This document shows positions 45,693 to 57,931 of a stretch of 64,000 bases of DNA, piece by piece; the first letter of the stretch is position 1, and the number at the start of each line of letters is the position of its first letter. The stretch lies in contig OZ020525.1 of the NCBI GenBank assembly GCA_963971425.1, forward strand, positions 3,207,560-3,271,559. Reading direction: 5' to 3'. The notes under the pieces are model-generated. The model searched no databases. It was not told where the DNA came from and worked only from the letters and a program-made list of their open reading frames with translations. This DNA comes from Bryoerythrophyllum caledonicum. Its lineage: Eukaryota > Streptophyta > Bryopsida > Pottiales > Pottiaceae. The translations under genes were made by a program, and so were the position numbers.

Positions 45693-46945
45693 CCAGCCTC
45701 TCTTATGAGGGAATTTCTCTCATGAGCCTCTCATGGACTCGGTCTGAACCAAAATCTCTAGAATGTAAGACCCGAATTTGATGTGTAGAATTATTTTATG
45801 TAACAGTCTCTAAAATTGGTAGAGAAAAGCAACCCTACCCAAGGTCCCACGCCTTTAAGAAATACAAATTACGACACTTCGGCTCCACGGTTTAGGGAGA
45901 ATGTGGGCATAATCAGCCATTATCCGCCACTTGACAGCTTCAACCGGCCATGGCCTGAATTTGACCGGTTTCCATTTGTTGCCCTTAATTTTGACCGGCC
46001 AATAAGGGAGCTAATTTCCTTTTCATTGCAATGTCAACCGGCCAAAAATTCGATCATTCATATTGAAGCCGATTTTACCTGTGTACCAAAATGATATCAA
46101 CAAACAACATACTTTATACAACATATGACAACAATGTTCAAAGAACAAATCAACATACATCAACAATATGTAAATGATATCAACATACAACAAAAATGAT
46201 CAACAATTTATCACCTACAGCAAACAACAACAATCTTCAACTGTTTATCTACAGCAGGAATTGAACCTTAACAAATCCATCAACCGGTTGATGGCCATGG
46301 ATTTACTTTTCTACCATACCTAGGTCTTAAAATATCTTGAGGCCAGAAGATGATAAAACAAAATTAAAAAACACAAAAACGACCTTCATTCTATATCATA
46401 CCTCGGACTCTACTCCATATCACAAATAGACATGCACACGAAGCTTTCCAAAAATCTTCATAATCCTAAACCTAAACCTGATCCATACACGAGATGCATG
46501 CATCATCACTTAAATCACAAACAAGACCATATGAAGAACCTAAAAACCTCCAACAAACATGAACAACAGACATGCACAATGAGCACAGACTGTTGAGATA
46601 AAAGACATAACTTACTTGTAGTGTAGAGATCCACTGCTACCGGAGCTGTCATGAAGAAGTATCTTACACACTGATGGCTTGCTGCAAACTCCAAACTTTG
46701 AAGGGTGCTGCGACCTCCAAACTTCGACACAGATCAAGACTGAACTTCAACATTTATTTCACTGAGGTGAACTTGACAATCGAGACTGAACTCGACTAAA
46801 CTCAAACTTCACTTGACAGATCTAATAATGCTTTGAACTAGTGCGATGCGATGCTGTGTAGCGATGCTGCAATGATGCGATGCAATGCGGTGAATAAACT
46901 TAGTGGCATATAGAGATTATCAAAGTTGACACACGACAAAAGTCT
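45693..46945. other. Spacer with ACCGG-rich and ATG-rich short repeats
   Basis: From 45,930 to 46,040 the motif ACCGGCCA/GACCGGT recurs, and from 46,090 to 46,210 CAACATAC/AACAATATG motifs recur. A GATGCGATGC-type repeat lies at 46,843-46,890. No recognisable protein is encoded; a 92-codon + frame at 45,816 has no support. Confidence 0.35.
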
Positions 46946-46949
46946 TTTA

Positions 46950-47255
46950 AAAATGGACGAAAACTTCAAAACTAAAGGTCAACGTCCTCACCAAAAGCAG
47001 GAACACGCGGTTTGACGTTTGGATCAAGAATTTAAATGCTTGGTTGCACGAGTGTACATGGACGCCGCGGCAGTGCTGCTGCGGCGCGTATTCCCCGGCG
47101 CTGGAGGTCTCTTGCGCGCGGGGAGAGGCGGGAGGATCTCGTCTGGAGCGCTCGGGAGCGCTGCGCCCATCTCTTTCTCGAATCTCGTCTTTAAGTCCTG
47201 GAACACCCGGATTTGCGCCAGTTTCTGCCACGAGAGTTTTTCCTAATAAATACCT
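46950..47255 (-). pseudogene. Displaced copy of a last exon plus GC-rich coding stretch
   Basis: Reading the minus strand, a GC-rich open frame runs VFQDLKTRFEKEMGAAL, then EILPPLPARKR and ends SMYTRATKHLNS and stop. Its last residues and the 80 bases after the stop match the end of the six-exon gene (33,030-33,140, MYTRATKH). The upstream part is not found there. The aromatic/basic stretch followed by PPLPARKR vaguely recalls a PX-domain proline motif, but this is weak. The frame is cut on its 5' side by the CACTA-like element beginning at 47,256. Confidence 0.4.
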
Positions 47256-48207
47256 CACTATAAGAAACCCGTGTTTTTTGTTATGTCCTTAATCATGTCA
47301 GCGTGTTTTTTTGATGTCTTGGAGCTAGCCAGTAATGTCCCCTTGAACGTGAGGATGTCCACGCGTCAATAATGAACAGTGGAGGTGGGAGGGTCCCGAA
47401 ACGCGCGTGCGAAATAGGAGACGCGACAATGTCTCCAACAACGCGCCGTCTCCGAGGACGTCATCGAGGACATCTTGGGTGACGCAAAACTGCCACGTTG
47501 GCAGCGGACAATCGTTTCACCTCGGGTAAGAATGTCGAAGTTACTGTTGTGCAAGGTAGAAAGCAGCCCAACGTTATAAAAAACAACGAAAGGGGCAGCG
47601 GTCTGCAAGAGGAGAAAAAATAGGCACGAGCCTTATAAAACTAGATTTTTTTTTTTAATAAAAAAAATAAAGTATATAAAATTGAAGAATATTCTGATTA
47701 TATTTATTAACTTTGATCCTCTGAAATTTTTAATTTGTCCACTTTGTATCAAAATGGTTTCCAAAATAAAATTTAATTTTAAATATTAAAAATACAAAAT
47801 ATTAATTAATATTATAATAATATTTTATAAAAACTGATTATTCTGTAATTAAAGCGGACATATTAAATTCAGTACTGTATATTTAAATATTAAATAATAT
47901 TTATTAATTAATATAATATTAAATTACCACTTTTCTACTAAAACCCGAATTATAAGGAATTTAGGGTGATTTTGTAAAGTTCTTGGTGGCTTACCCATGT
48001 GGACATATTATATATTTTGTAGTTTACAGCACTTCATCTACATGGCAAACACAATTCCATGTCGGACAAGGTGACACGTCATTCTGTGTATAGGTCCACG
48101 TCACTTGAGACATCCAATTGAAGATGTCTCGAGTAACGTCTACATGTCTTTGAGGACATCCTACAGAGACGTCTCTGAAAACATCGGCAGTGTTTGGCAA
48201 AAAAAAT

Positions 48208-48270
48208 GACATGTCCTGGAAAACATCGACATGTCCTGGAAAACATCATCGTGTCTTGCAAAACATAACC
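48208..48270. repeat. Short tandem repeat inside CACTA element (about 20-bp unit)
   Basis: Three tandem copies of GACATGTCCTGGAAAACATC, the last degenerate. The motif also lies in the subterminal zone where CACTA transposases typically bind. Confidence 0.6.
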
Positions 48271-48309
48271 ATCAAGTAGGATGAATTTTGTCAAGTTCAT
48301 TGGATGAAT

Positions 48310-48393
48310 AGAGGCGGCGAGGGTTAGCTGCTCCAGGCATAGTTAGGTCATGAGGCGGCTAGGGTTAGCTGCTGCAGCCATAGTTAGGTCATG
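48310..48393. repeat. Two 42-44 bp direct repeats inside CACTA element
   Basis: GAGGCGGCTAGGGTTAGCTG followed by a shared CATAGTTAGGTCATGAG-type tail occurs twice head to tail. Confidence 0.6.
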
Positions 48394-48454
48394 AGACCTT
48401 TAAGTAGAATTTGAGGTTGCACAAAGCTCACTTTGGCCTTCATTTCTCCAAGTA

Positions 48455-48612
48455 GTTAGAGTTTAGAATGTAGAGGTTGGAGTTTTAGAGTGTAGACTGA
48501 GTTTACAAGTTAGAATGTTAGAGTTTAGAGTGTAGAGGTTAGAGTTTTGAGTGTAGAGGTAAGAGTTTAGAGTGTAGAGGTTAGAGTTTTGAGTGTAGAG
48601 GTTAGAGTTTAG
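48455..48612. repeat. Minisatellite inside CACTA element (about 22-bp unit)
   Basis: GTGTAGAGGTTAGAGTTT repeats about six times with small changes. Confidence 0.65.
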
Positions 48613-48835
48613 ACGTGCAGTGTTGGACATGCAATGTGCTGTGAGCGACATATAGACGTGACCATGTTGTAGAAGACGTATGCCGCAGCACTTAGGAAAC
48701 GCAGGGACGTCTTTTGAAACATCCCCGTGTCTATGGAGACATATTTTAAATTGCGTGTATATCATATTACCACATTTGCAAGTAGGCCAGTAAGCATGAA
48801 TTTGGATGAATATACATGTTACATGTAAGATGAGG

Positions 48836-48908
48836 TATTCATGTCTTGTACTCATGTCTTGTACAACATACTCATGTCTTGTACAACGTATTCATGTCTT
48901 GTACAACA
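48836..48908. repeat. Minisatellite inside CACTA element (about 20-bp unit)
   Basis: ATTCATGTCTTGTACAACAT-type units repeat about four times. Confidence 0.65.
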
Positions 48909-49599
48909 TCTCTCAATGTCCCTCCAAAACACCATCACATACACAGCGTCAACAATACCATGCATCAGGGGATGTCACGTCAGACACGCATAAGTTCTTT
49001 GAGACGTCTGCGATGACACCCTCATTGCCGACGACCATGGGTTGGCAACGTATTGGAGGACGCGATCATGTCCATCGCCACGTCCTCTAGGGCATGGCGA
49101 TGTTCAACGAAATCAGCATCAAAATCCAGGTAGCGTTGACGTAGACGTCGAGCAGGACATCTCCACGTCAACCCGGGACGTCTTAAAAAACACAACCATG
49201 TTACCAATGACGTCCCCGCAATCACGAATCTGAAAAAAAAAACCACGCAAATCTCTACTGACATGGCCTGCCACGTCACTCTTTCCCGGGTCCAGGTTAA
49301 ACGCCACGTCAGATTCCACGTCACCATTGGATTGGATGAAATTCCCGGCCATGTGGCACTGCCCGTCATCGTGCCGCTTAGGTGTCGTCTACGTGGCGCC
49401 CAGTTGGCACCATTTCCAGCCTCCCAAAATCTCCGAAAATCGTCCCTGTCGTAGGGATGTCCTCGCGTTTTTGGTGATGTCCCCACGCGTAATAGCGTGT
49501 TACACGCGTTGGTACGTCAGAGGGATGTAAATTCGGATGTCTACATGTCTCCTGGGACATGATTCAGGACGTGAAAAAAAACACGGGTTTCTTATAGTG

Positions 49600-50500
49600 C
49601 TTGCCACCGACACAGCATGGTGAGGCATGTAGCCTACGGGTGGCTTCTAAAGTTATCAAGTTGGTACGATGGTGCAACAGATGCCCAACTCACCTTGAGG
49701 TTTGGGAATCTTGGTGTTGGTGTGGATGATTTGCGTTGGAGTGCAAATGATATTGACTGGAACGTTGTGAATCAGGAGTTTCTCCAGCGGAATGTCGTCG
49801 ACAAGTTGTTGATCGTGCACTGCATCCATGCGTTCATGCACTTTCAAGACATGAGCGACAAGTTTCCAACTGAACCTGGCTTGTCCTTCAAGAAGAAAAA
49901 TTCAAAAAGAAAAACTCAAAACCCTAGGAGCCGGAGTGTTGATTCAGAGCAGGAGCGGAGCAGGCAGCATGAGCGAGAATGCAGATCGAGAGAAAATGCG
50001 GGAGAATGAGGCTGCTCCGGATAGGGCTTGGGGGGGGACCGGAGCACCGTATTCCAAGTATCTCTTGGTATCGGGCACGACGTTTTTCTTTCCACGCAGC
50101 TGCACGAGCAGGGACTCGCGAGCTCCGCAACGACCGTGTCACAAAAATACGGTGCTCCCTTCCATTGGGACACCAAGGCTTTACATTTTCATTGCACAAG
50201 TGGTAGAGAAGGCATCGGCACATAACGTTCCGCAGGACATGAGATCCGTCGCTGCGTTTCGTGTGGTTTGCTCATGGTTGAATACGGGCGAAGCAAGTCG
50301 TCTGCTGATGACGTGCTCTCTCATCGTGACGTTCATCGGAAAAGAAAAGGGGAGAAGGAAAAGAAAAATAAATGCAAAGGAGAAGAGAGAAGGTGGAGGT
50401 AAGGAAATGGTGGTGCGGGATCCTATCGTATCCTACCCGGTGCTCACTTTTGGCACCTCTCTATCAAAAGAACTATTTTTTTTGACGCTATGATTTGGAC
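49600..50500. pseudogene. Gene remnant with leader copy, orientation uncertain
   Basis: Bases 50,010-50,170 are a diverged, reversed copy of the GC-rich leader of the six-exon gene. Below it, a minus-strand frame (KLVAHVLKVHERMDAVHDQ onward) ends at a good donor CTCAAG|GTGAGT (about 49,698), which would suit an exon reading toward the CACTA element. A + strand frame from 49,617 (MVRHVAYGWLLKL) is also open for 130 codons. I cannot decide between them. With the last-exon piece at 46,950-47,070, a minus-strand relative of the six-exon gene split by the CACTA element is possible. Confidence 0.3.
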
Positions 50501-52564
50501 CCATTGGTTATTGCTTGAATATGACATGGATATCACCTAGGCATTATACGGGGAGCACTTTGACAAGAAATTTATATTTTTCCAAAATTTTGGACAACCC
50601 TCCATTTTGAATTAATTATGTACCAAAGTGACCATGGTATAGGGTAGTAGTATAGCAGGGTCGCCATTCCTGAAATGAATGTTTAATAAGCTTCGTCTTC
50701 CTCTAAATATTTTTATAATGAATTGATTCCCTTTTAAGTTTGAAAACTTAAAAAAGGAAGGTTTATTGCGAATATGCCTCTGGGAGGCTCAAACCCTTTG
50801 GTTGTTGAGTCCCAAGCGCGTATGGAAAGACTTGATGAGAAAATCTCTTGATTTCAAGCCCACATGATAGACATGGTTGTGGGCAGTTACAAATACAATA
50901 TATATATATATTTTTACAATTTTAATATTTTCTCAAATTTGTCCTAGTGGCTTCTAAATCTCCCATTTTTGTCTTTGGAACTACTTCTTTTGGCAAATAT
51001 GCTATGGTTCTACAATATCATATATGGCAATATGCCCACGTTATCCATCTATATTATTGAATAAATTTTGTCATCTATATTGTAGTAGTCTGCCAGCTAG
51101 CTAGGACGCCTCCGATTGGCTTCAAGCAAGCTAAATACACACCATGTTCTATTCTCGAATGATTACCTTATCATATTCTTGATTCTTGATTGATTACCTC
51201 ACCATATTATGAAATTGCAATGATTATCTCACATTTATTAAGCATATTATGAGGTGCACCCTAGCCAGCTGGCCAAACCACTAGTCTTTACAGTGGGCCT
51301 AGCAGCCTATTTGTGTGCAAGAGTTTGTTGCGCCTACTACACAATCCGTATTGGGTTACACATCGTCACATATTTTGTTGCAACTTAATTTCATCAAGAA
51401 GTTAGACATTCATCCAAAATGCCACATCCTATCATTTGTTTATATATTCTCTAAATTAAATCAACTTTACTAGAGTAGTTAGAAAATAATGAACTCTACA
51501 AACATGAAATCAAAGTATACAAAACTTTGTGTTATTTGGGTTCCTTTAGATTTCAACAAGTTGCATTCTAGTGGAGTCTTGTCTTGCAACTTGACTCGTG
51601 TTTGTATCCTTGATTCTATCATGTTTTATCATTCCAACTTCATCAAAATGAGACTCTTGCTTTGTTGAAACGGAAAATTTGTTATGGCATTTAGAAATAT
51701 TGACTAGGGGTGTGAAAGATGGCATTTGCTTTAGCATATGGAAGAAATTTGTTGGAGTTTGAGATTCAAAACCCCACATGAATATTTCCAAGAAATCAGT
51801 TATATGCATGCTTGCACAAATGAATATCTCAAAAAGATAAAAGAAGGAGAAAAGGAAGAATAAGACTTGCCTTAAGAATAAAAAGTATGTTGGGATAGCA
51901 CTACTAATTGGCCATGAAGGCCTTTCCAAGAGATACAAGATAAGTTTTTTTTGTAAGCATTTGGAAATCTTCATCAAGGAATCTTTTGACTCCGTAGTAC
52001 AATATAATATAAGCATGAAAATGGATATCTTTATTACTTTTGCAATTTCATGCTTGCCAAATTGAGATCCCCATGAGTTTCAAAATATGCTAAAATAATA
52101 TTTATCTTTGGAGACCTAACATCTTAGTAAACTGCCGGTGTAGTGACCGATGAAATTAGATGGAATCATGTACATCGTAACTCAACTTGCATCAAAAATT
52201 GTATAGAATAGAGGTATTTTGAATCAACAATCTGCAATAACTTCAAACCTAATAAAGCCCTAACAGTTCTTGAACACTATAGGGTCTTGTTAGGTATCGC
52301 TAGAAGAATTTTTAATTTTATTTTAATAAAGAATTGACCGTACAGATTGAAAGATTATAGCATTTGAATTGAGTTGAATGATTGTATAGAACCATGATTT
52401 TATAGGCCAATACACTTTCTTTCTTTCACAAAATAAACCTTTTGCACTATGTAGAGTTGACACTCTTCATCATCACCATCTACATGTCATGTACTTTTCC
52501 ATCATTCATGTAAGATACTTTTCCACCAAATTATAGGTGTATAATAAAGAGTGTTTTGCACATT
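50500..52564. other. AT-rich spacer, no gene recognised
   Basis: No terminal repeats, conserved ORFs or copies elsewhere in the window were seen. A 156-codon minus-strand frame (51,546-52,016) is AT-driven and unrecognised. Confidence 0.35.
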
Positions 52565-52568
52565 TTAA

Positions 52569-53702
52569 CCCGTAAAGGAACCAAGTGTCAAAAATATTTA
52601 TTGTAAAAGGGCAATACTAAAACCTCCACGGAGGAACAAATTTTTCCTAAAACCAACATTTAATGAAAAAGAAATTGGGTTTTGAATTCCAAATGGGGAA
52701 AGCGGGCATGTCGGGCATCTCCAAAAACTTTTGCTAAGACACTCTATTGAATGTGAGACTTTCAATACCCTACACGTTGGTCGGGGCCATACATAGTTCA
52801 TTCAAAATGGAGGATGTCTAAATCTTTTTTGCAAAATATAAAATATTTGTCTAAGGTGATACCCATGTAATACCAAAGTAAAACCCTTGTAATATCTAGG
52901 CAATACTCATGTAATGCCTAGATGATACCCTTTATGTCCAAACCACTGTGTTAAAAATAAATAATTGCTTTGTACAGGTTCCAAGGGGTGTCCGAGCTAG
53001 ACCAATGTATACGGTACTTGGAAGTAATATATTTCCATTCATGTTGTGGAAGATTTTCTTGTCTTTAGTGAAACATAGCATATTAACCCAAGTCAAATAT
53101 TTTCACACATTATTACACGTTGTCGGACTAGGTACCCAAAAACCTTCTTTCTTTCTACATAAAACTAAGAGACCTTTGTATTTTTGACTTCTTATTTTTT
53201 CCACAATAAAATGTGGTGTAAACCTTTTTACTAACCGTTTGGATTATCAATCTATAACATATTAAATTCACAAAAAATTAAAATTTGAATTGGCAGTTTT
53301 TGAACCTGCACTCCTTGCACAATTGTTTTGAATATGCTACACCCCTCGTCTACCTCTAAAAATTGGAATGTAAAGAACCAACACGATGCTTAACAAGATG
53401 GTAGTGGCTTTAAACCTTGTATAGTGCTCAAATTGGACACCAAGTGAAGTCAAAGTTTGTTGATCCACTCAAAATAGGGAAGGAAATGAACCATTTGCTT
53501 GCCATTCAAACAGTATAATCTTTGAATCCATGCGGTCAAAGTTTATAAAATTTTGTGAGTATGTTACTTGATAAGACTTCCAAATTGAGATCCTACGGTC
53601 AAAACTAGAAATAAAAAGCTTTGTTTCCTCCTATATTCATTGCACTAGAATCCAACAATTTTGAAATGTTTTTAGTGTGAAATTGTCACGGTACCTTAGA
53701 GG
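52569..53702. mobile_element. TTAA-flanked element, family 1, with nested insertion
   Basis: TTAA at 52,565-52,568 and 53,703-53,706 bound ends CCCGTAAAGGAACCAAG and GGTACCTTAGAGG. It is 1,134 bp because a relative of the TA-flanked short element (about 52,768-53,013, shared AATATAAAATATTTGTCTAA block) is inserted into it. Non-coding. Confidence 0.7.
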
Positions 53703-53706
53703 TTAA

Positions 53707-54106
53707 AGAATATTGCAATGGCAACGGATATGGAGTTGAACAATATACCTGTTATTCATTTGTTGTCTCAAAATTTCTGAAATAGAAAATTGAAAATAAA
53801 GACTATTTTACTATAGTCACAAATTTTTTTTATGTAGAATCTCAAAAGAATGTTATGTTGGTTACTTGTATATAAAATCTCAAAGCTAGTGAAGAAACTT
53901 TGGATGATTATCCAAAATGCCTCCCTTAGAGAAGACTACTTTGTGTGATAAAAATTTCTTCATTGAATGTTTGGTATAGAAAGATATATTAAGATCCTAT
54001 GAAGCTAGACTAACAATAGCTTACCTTAATAAAGTTGTCAACAAATCACAATTGACATTGACATTGAAGGAAAAAGCCCATTATTGGACATTTGGTGCTT
54101 TAGGGG
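53707..54106. mobile_element. TTAA element right-end fragment
   Basis: The right end is CATTTGGTGCTTTAGGGG followed by TTAA (54,107-54,110). No left end was found between here and the previous element. AT-rich, no gene. Confidence 0.35.
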
Positions 54107-54308
54107 TTAAGATTCAAGGATCCACTATCTTTATATTCTTATATAAATGATATCATGGTGAAGAAGCACTTCTTCAATGCCTCTCAATGATCAAATGTCC
54201 ACAAATGGTCTTTTTGTAAAACTTTGCATGGTACTTTGGAGATTTCATGAAAAAGTTATGCTACACAAAGCACTTTCACTTTGAAGGCAAGCATTATGAG
54301 GAAATTTA

Positions 54309-55819
54309 TCACCACCTATGCAGACTATCGATGTTGAAACACCTCGCAAGCTCAACCCTAATTACCCTAAAAGTTGGCCTTGCAGACGCATTTTGCTGCC
54401 AACATCTTGAAATCAACTCCTTCACCCTACAATCAACATCATCAGGAAATGTAGGTCTCTCTCCACTAATCACCCGATCTTGATATACTTTAGCTCTTGT
54501 AAATCCTTCTCGCTCAAACGGAAGAAAGCCGGTGGCAATCTCATAGCATAACATGCCATAACTATACACATCAGACGCCTTTGTAAACAGAGATGTTGGA
54601 CAACGCCTTTTGATAGGATCCCTTATGCCCAACAACACTTCCAGGAATGGATATTGTATTAAAGCGGTAGATCAATACCAAAACCTTTAAATATTTGTGA
54701 AAAAAATAGGAGGCTCAACACCGATATGAAATGTTTGTGCTTGTGTTCTCCTACAACAATCTCTAAAACCCTGTTCCCATCACACCAAGTGCACATTCCC
54801 AATCGGATACGTTAGGTCTAACAACATGTCCCTCTAGCACATGACTCTCAATGTCAACCACATTACTCTCCCAAGCAGTTTGATTGTCAGGTGAAGCTTC
54901 CAACAAGACATTGGAGGCCTTGAGATCTCTATGCACCACCCAATCTATGAAACCGCTCCATAGACCTTGCAATGTAATACATTGTAGCTAAAGCTGTGAA
55001 GGCATCAAAGGGTGGTCCTTGATTGTGATTGGCTTGCTTCTTCAAGTCGATGAGCCGTCGCAAATCACCCCATTCTCTCCGCATCACCATTGCAATCCTC
55101 CCATCATTTGGCATCAACATCACATGCTCAACCCGAGTAGCAAAAAAATGAACATTTAACCATGAGGAACTCAGTGGCCATTGCTTAACAAGGTCTCGCA
55201 AATAATATCCTCATCCAAATACCTTCAACACAACATGCCTGCCCCGACAACCTTCCGGCATATTAGTGCGGATGCCTGCATAGATCGTGGCTTCCCCTCC
55301 CTCACCAATCTTCTCACCAATCTCATAAACCCCATCTTCTTCCTCCCAGAAACGATGCCCCCATAATTTATGCTTCCGGAGTTCGGTGATGGTTTCGATG
55401 TTGGCTTGCAATATCTCCTCGTCCAACTCTCTCTCATCATCTTCCTCGTCAGCCTCTGGACATGCAGTACGATCGACTTCATGTACAGAGATTCCTCCCT
55501 GTTGCACAGAGGTTCGATGCACCTTAGAACATTCAATTTCGAAGTCCACTCGGTTGGTATACTTGGCCCGATTCTCTATCATCCATTGAGTGCGTGCGGA
55601 GTAGTACTGGTTGCTCGAGGTTGATGCCGGCTTTAAGGCCGTCCCTCCACCTGCTGCTGGCCCTTCCGATGATGGCAGCACTTCAACTGCAGTGTAGAAA
55701 CTTGGGCAGACCTCTGACGCTGCCGTGTCTGCAGCATCCTCACACGTGTCTTTCGCAGCAACCGCACTCGCCATGGCACTCAACAAGCGCTTCAAATCAC
55801 CACCACGATATACACACAT
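54309..55819 (-). pseudogene. Protein kinase pseudogene (bryophyte-type)
   Basis: Read on the minus strand, the pieces give a full kinase order: glycine loop IGEGGEATIYAG, lysine strand VVLKVFG, RDLVKQWP, MVMRREWGDLRRLIDLK, catalytic loop VVHRDLKASNVLLE, SDWECALGVMGTGF in the DFG/activation region, ASDVYSYGMLCYEIATGFLPF (helix F), and RCWQQNASARPTF. It is broken: an in-frame TGA (55,211-55,213) right after VLKVFG, a net 2-bp loss near 54,938 just before the catalytic loop, and a TAG (54,763-54,765) where W of GTGFW is expected, followed by about 100 bp of unalignable sequence. The N terminus is an acidic, low-complexity region (from MASAV, 55,774, or 55,819). This architecture matches kinases abundant in mosses and relatives. 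Confidence 0.82.
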
Positions 55820-56119
55820 ACACACACCATTTCATTCATTAGCCGAGCCATCTGCTTTTGGCCGGACTACTGACCAAGTACTCAACAAGTGCACAACAAA
55901 TTCAACAAGCGTATTCAATCACCGAGCAGCCACGCAATCCTAACAGACCGCATAAGCACACAAGGCGCACAAGCCCTCGTCGCATACCATCCCCCACAAA
56001 GGAAAGAGTCAATCTTGACAAAACCAAGACAAGAGAACAATCCTAACAAAACCAAGACTCAATCTTGAAACGAACGGGACCAGCAACCACGCCTCCATTC
56101 CCGAACCCTAGCCCTCAAA

Positions 56120-56580
56120 TGCTTCAAATCTAGTGAAAGCACATGCGCACAACACCAGAGATAGGTCGCCTAAACCGATCCAGGCGAGACCAAACATACA
56201 CAACCGACACGAGCTGATCAATACTCACCAGAAGAGGGTTGCGATATCCCGTAAGCACCTTGAGCTTCCCTGGTTTCCGCGGTCTATGCCGCGTGAGCCA
56301 ACCAACCCCGCTGCAATGCCGCAGGCGAGCAACAGCCAACAAACGATCCCCACGTTGTTTCGCAAGCAAATCGTTCACCATTTAGGATCAGGTCCGAGAA
56401 ACAACAGCAGCGACACCAGAAGAAAGCTGTTCCGGATAGGGTTTGGGCGGGACCTCCGCGACTGCCCGGGTATCGCCCGGGTATTGGTCACGAGCAAATT
56501 TTCTCCCCGCAGCTGCCCGGGCAGCGACTCGGGAGCTCCACAACGACCGTGAGGGTGGAATACGGTGATCCCAACCATAA
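56120..56580 (-). pseudogene. Displaced leader plus exon 1 of the six-exon gene
   Basis: On the minus strand, the GC-rich leader (56,580-56,390) is followed by an exon starting with a true ATG (56,381, MVNDLLAKQRGD), through RPRKPGKLKVLTGYRN and the donor CTTCTG|GTGAGT. The copy continues about 100 bp into intron 1 and then ends. The later exons are absent, so it cannot make the full product. It shows what the start of the 31-kb gene looked like before its ATG changed to GTG. Confidence 0.6.
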
Positions 56581-56805
56581 GAATGGGATTTGGTGTTGGC
56601 CTTTTGCAGTACAGTAAAGGTGTCCTTTGCTTGTGTCAAAAAAGTAAATAAAAGTATGGGATCAGGCTAAATACGCTTATAAAATTAGCTTGTTCCTCTA
56701 ATGGCGCCAACCATAAGTATGGGATCTTGACCAGTAGCAAGCCTCAATTTGGAAGTGTGAAAGAGTATATGGGCGGAAATGGGACCATCTCTAGAGTGGC
56801 ACCAA

Positions 56806-57303
56806 GGGCCGCTTCACACCAGGCCGAGTCGAGGGTCCGTCCGTCAAAATTTCTGCCCAAACTATGGCGAGAGTCCAAACTTTTGGATTAAAAAAAAAAC
56901 ATTAAAAAATATATATTGACGCCATTGGGCATGAAGCTCCAAAGCCCAAGTCCAAAGTCCAAACCCCATATCATGACGCCAAAAAAAATCAGCCAAAATA
57001 ATCAGCCTCTTTCTTCGAACGGTCTAGATCTTGTTAGATTTTGATTGTTTTTTTGAAAAAATCGACGGACTCTTGAAGGAAGTTTGGGTAGACTAAAAAC
57101 GGCGACCCAAGTTTTTCTCGAGAGTCTGTCGCCATGGCGCCAAAACACTCCAAAAGTATGCCATTTAGGCACATTGGAAGACAACAGCCTTTGGACTTTG
57201 GCCTTTGGTGTGAACGCCTAGAGGCCGAACTTTGGCCATTCAAGCAATCTCATTGGTGGAAACCGACAAACTCTCGACTTGGGCGGTAGGTGTGAAGCGG
57301 CCC
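56806..57303. mobile_element. Inverted-repeat element with GGGCCGC ends (498 bp)
   Basis: The left end is GGGCCGCTTCACACC and the right end is GGTGTGAAGCGGCCC, perfect for 15 bp, with GAGTCGAG / CTCGACTT pairing further in. The flanking triplets are CAA and TAA. GGGCC ends with a 3-bp AT-rich target recall PIF/Harbinger MITEs; hAT cannot be excluded. No convincing ORF lies inside. Confidence 0.6.
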
Positions 57304-57931
57304 TAACAAGAAGATGGCCTTGAGGGGATAGATTACTTTACAACAAGGTACTCAAAACATTTCATAAACTATGACCACAAGGATTGTTAGGTACATGCAT
57401 TTGAAGAATGCAATATGCTTTTATTCTTCCATGCGGAGACAAGGTCAACGTTTTTCGACTCATGATAATGGCAAATATTTTATACTCTACATAGCAGAAA
57501 TCTTATGGAACTTTATTCTGAGTAAGTATATCATTACGTGATTAAGTTGCTTTCAAGTTTGCAAGGCGTGCAGACAATGGTGAGTACTTGTGCATGACTG
57601 GACAGGGGAGGGCATGCTGCTGTCTTTCTGAAGAAATGGACGATCTCTATGCAAGCAAGTTGGGTCTCAATCAACCTGATTTTTTAATACTAGGATGTAT
57701 TCTGAAGCACTTTGTAGTGATTTACGTGTTCATAGTAAACAATATCAGTATCCAGGACTTCATTAGCGGATGTTATAGTAATTTGTTCATACAACCACCA
57801 TTGAATATTTGTTGAACATGACAATAAATCAATGTAAAATTTATTGTACGAGTTATTAATTAATCACTATGGCTTTAGAATTTTTCTCGCATATTTTATA
57901 TGCAATCATCAAATATAACTATGTATAACTA

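Larger units (their letters stand above)
47256..49599. mobile_element. CACTA-like (EnSpm) non-autonomous element (2,344 bp)
   Basis: The left end is CACTATAAGAAACCCGTGTT and the right end is AACACGGGTTTCTTATAGTG, perfect inverted repeats of about 20 bp with the CACTA signature of this superfamily. The flanking triplets are CCT and CTT, not a perfect 3-bp duplication. The interior has no transposase. It carries an AT-rich arm (47,640-47,990), clusters of GACATGTC/ACGTC motifs on both sides, and several short tandem repeats. The flanks look like parts of one minus-strand gene remnant (leader-like sequence at 50.1 kb, last exon at 47.0 kb). Confidence 0.82.

Noticed and set aside
46843-46890. 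GATGCGATGC repeats considered as a CRISPR-like or satellite array
   Set aside because: Too short and irregular, with no spacer structure; simple low-complexity sequence.
51546-52016. 156-codon minus-strand ORF
   Set aside because: Length is notable, but codon content is AT-driven, no domain is visible and it has no counterpart in the window.
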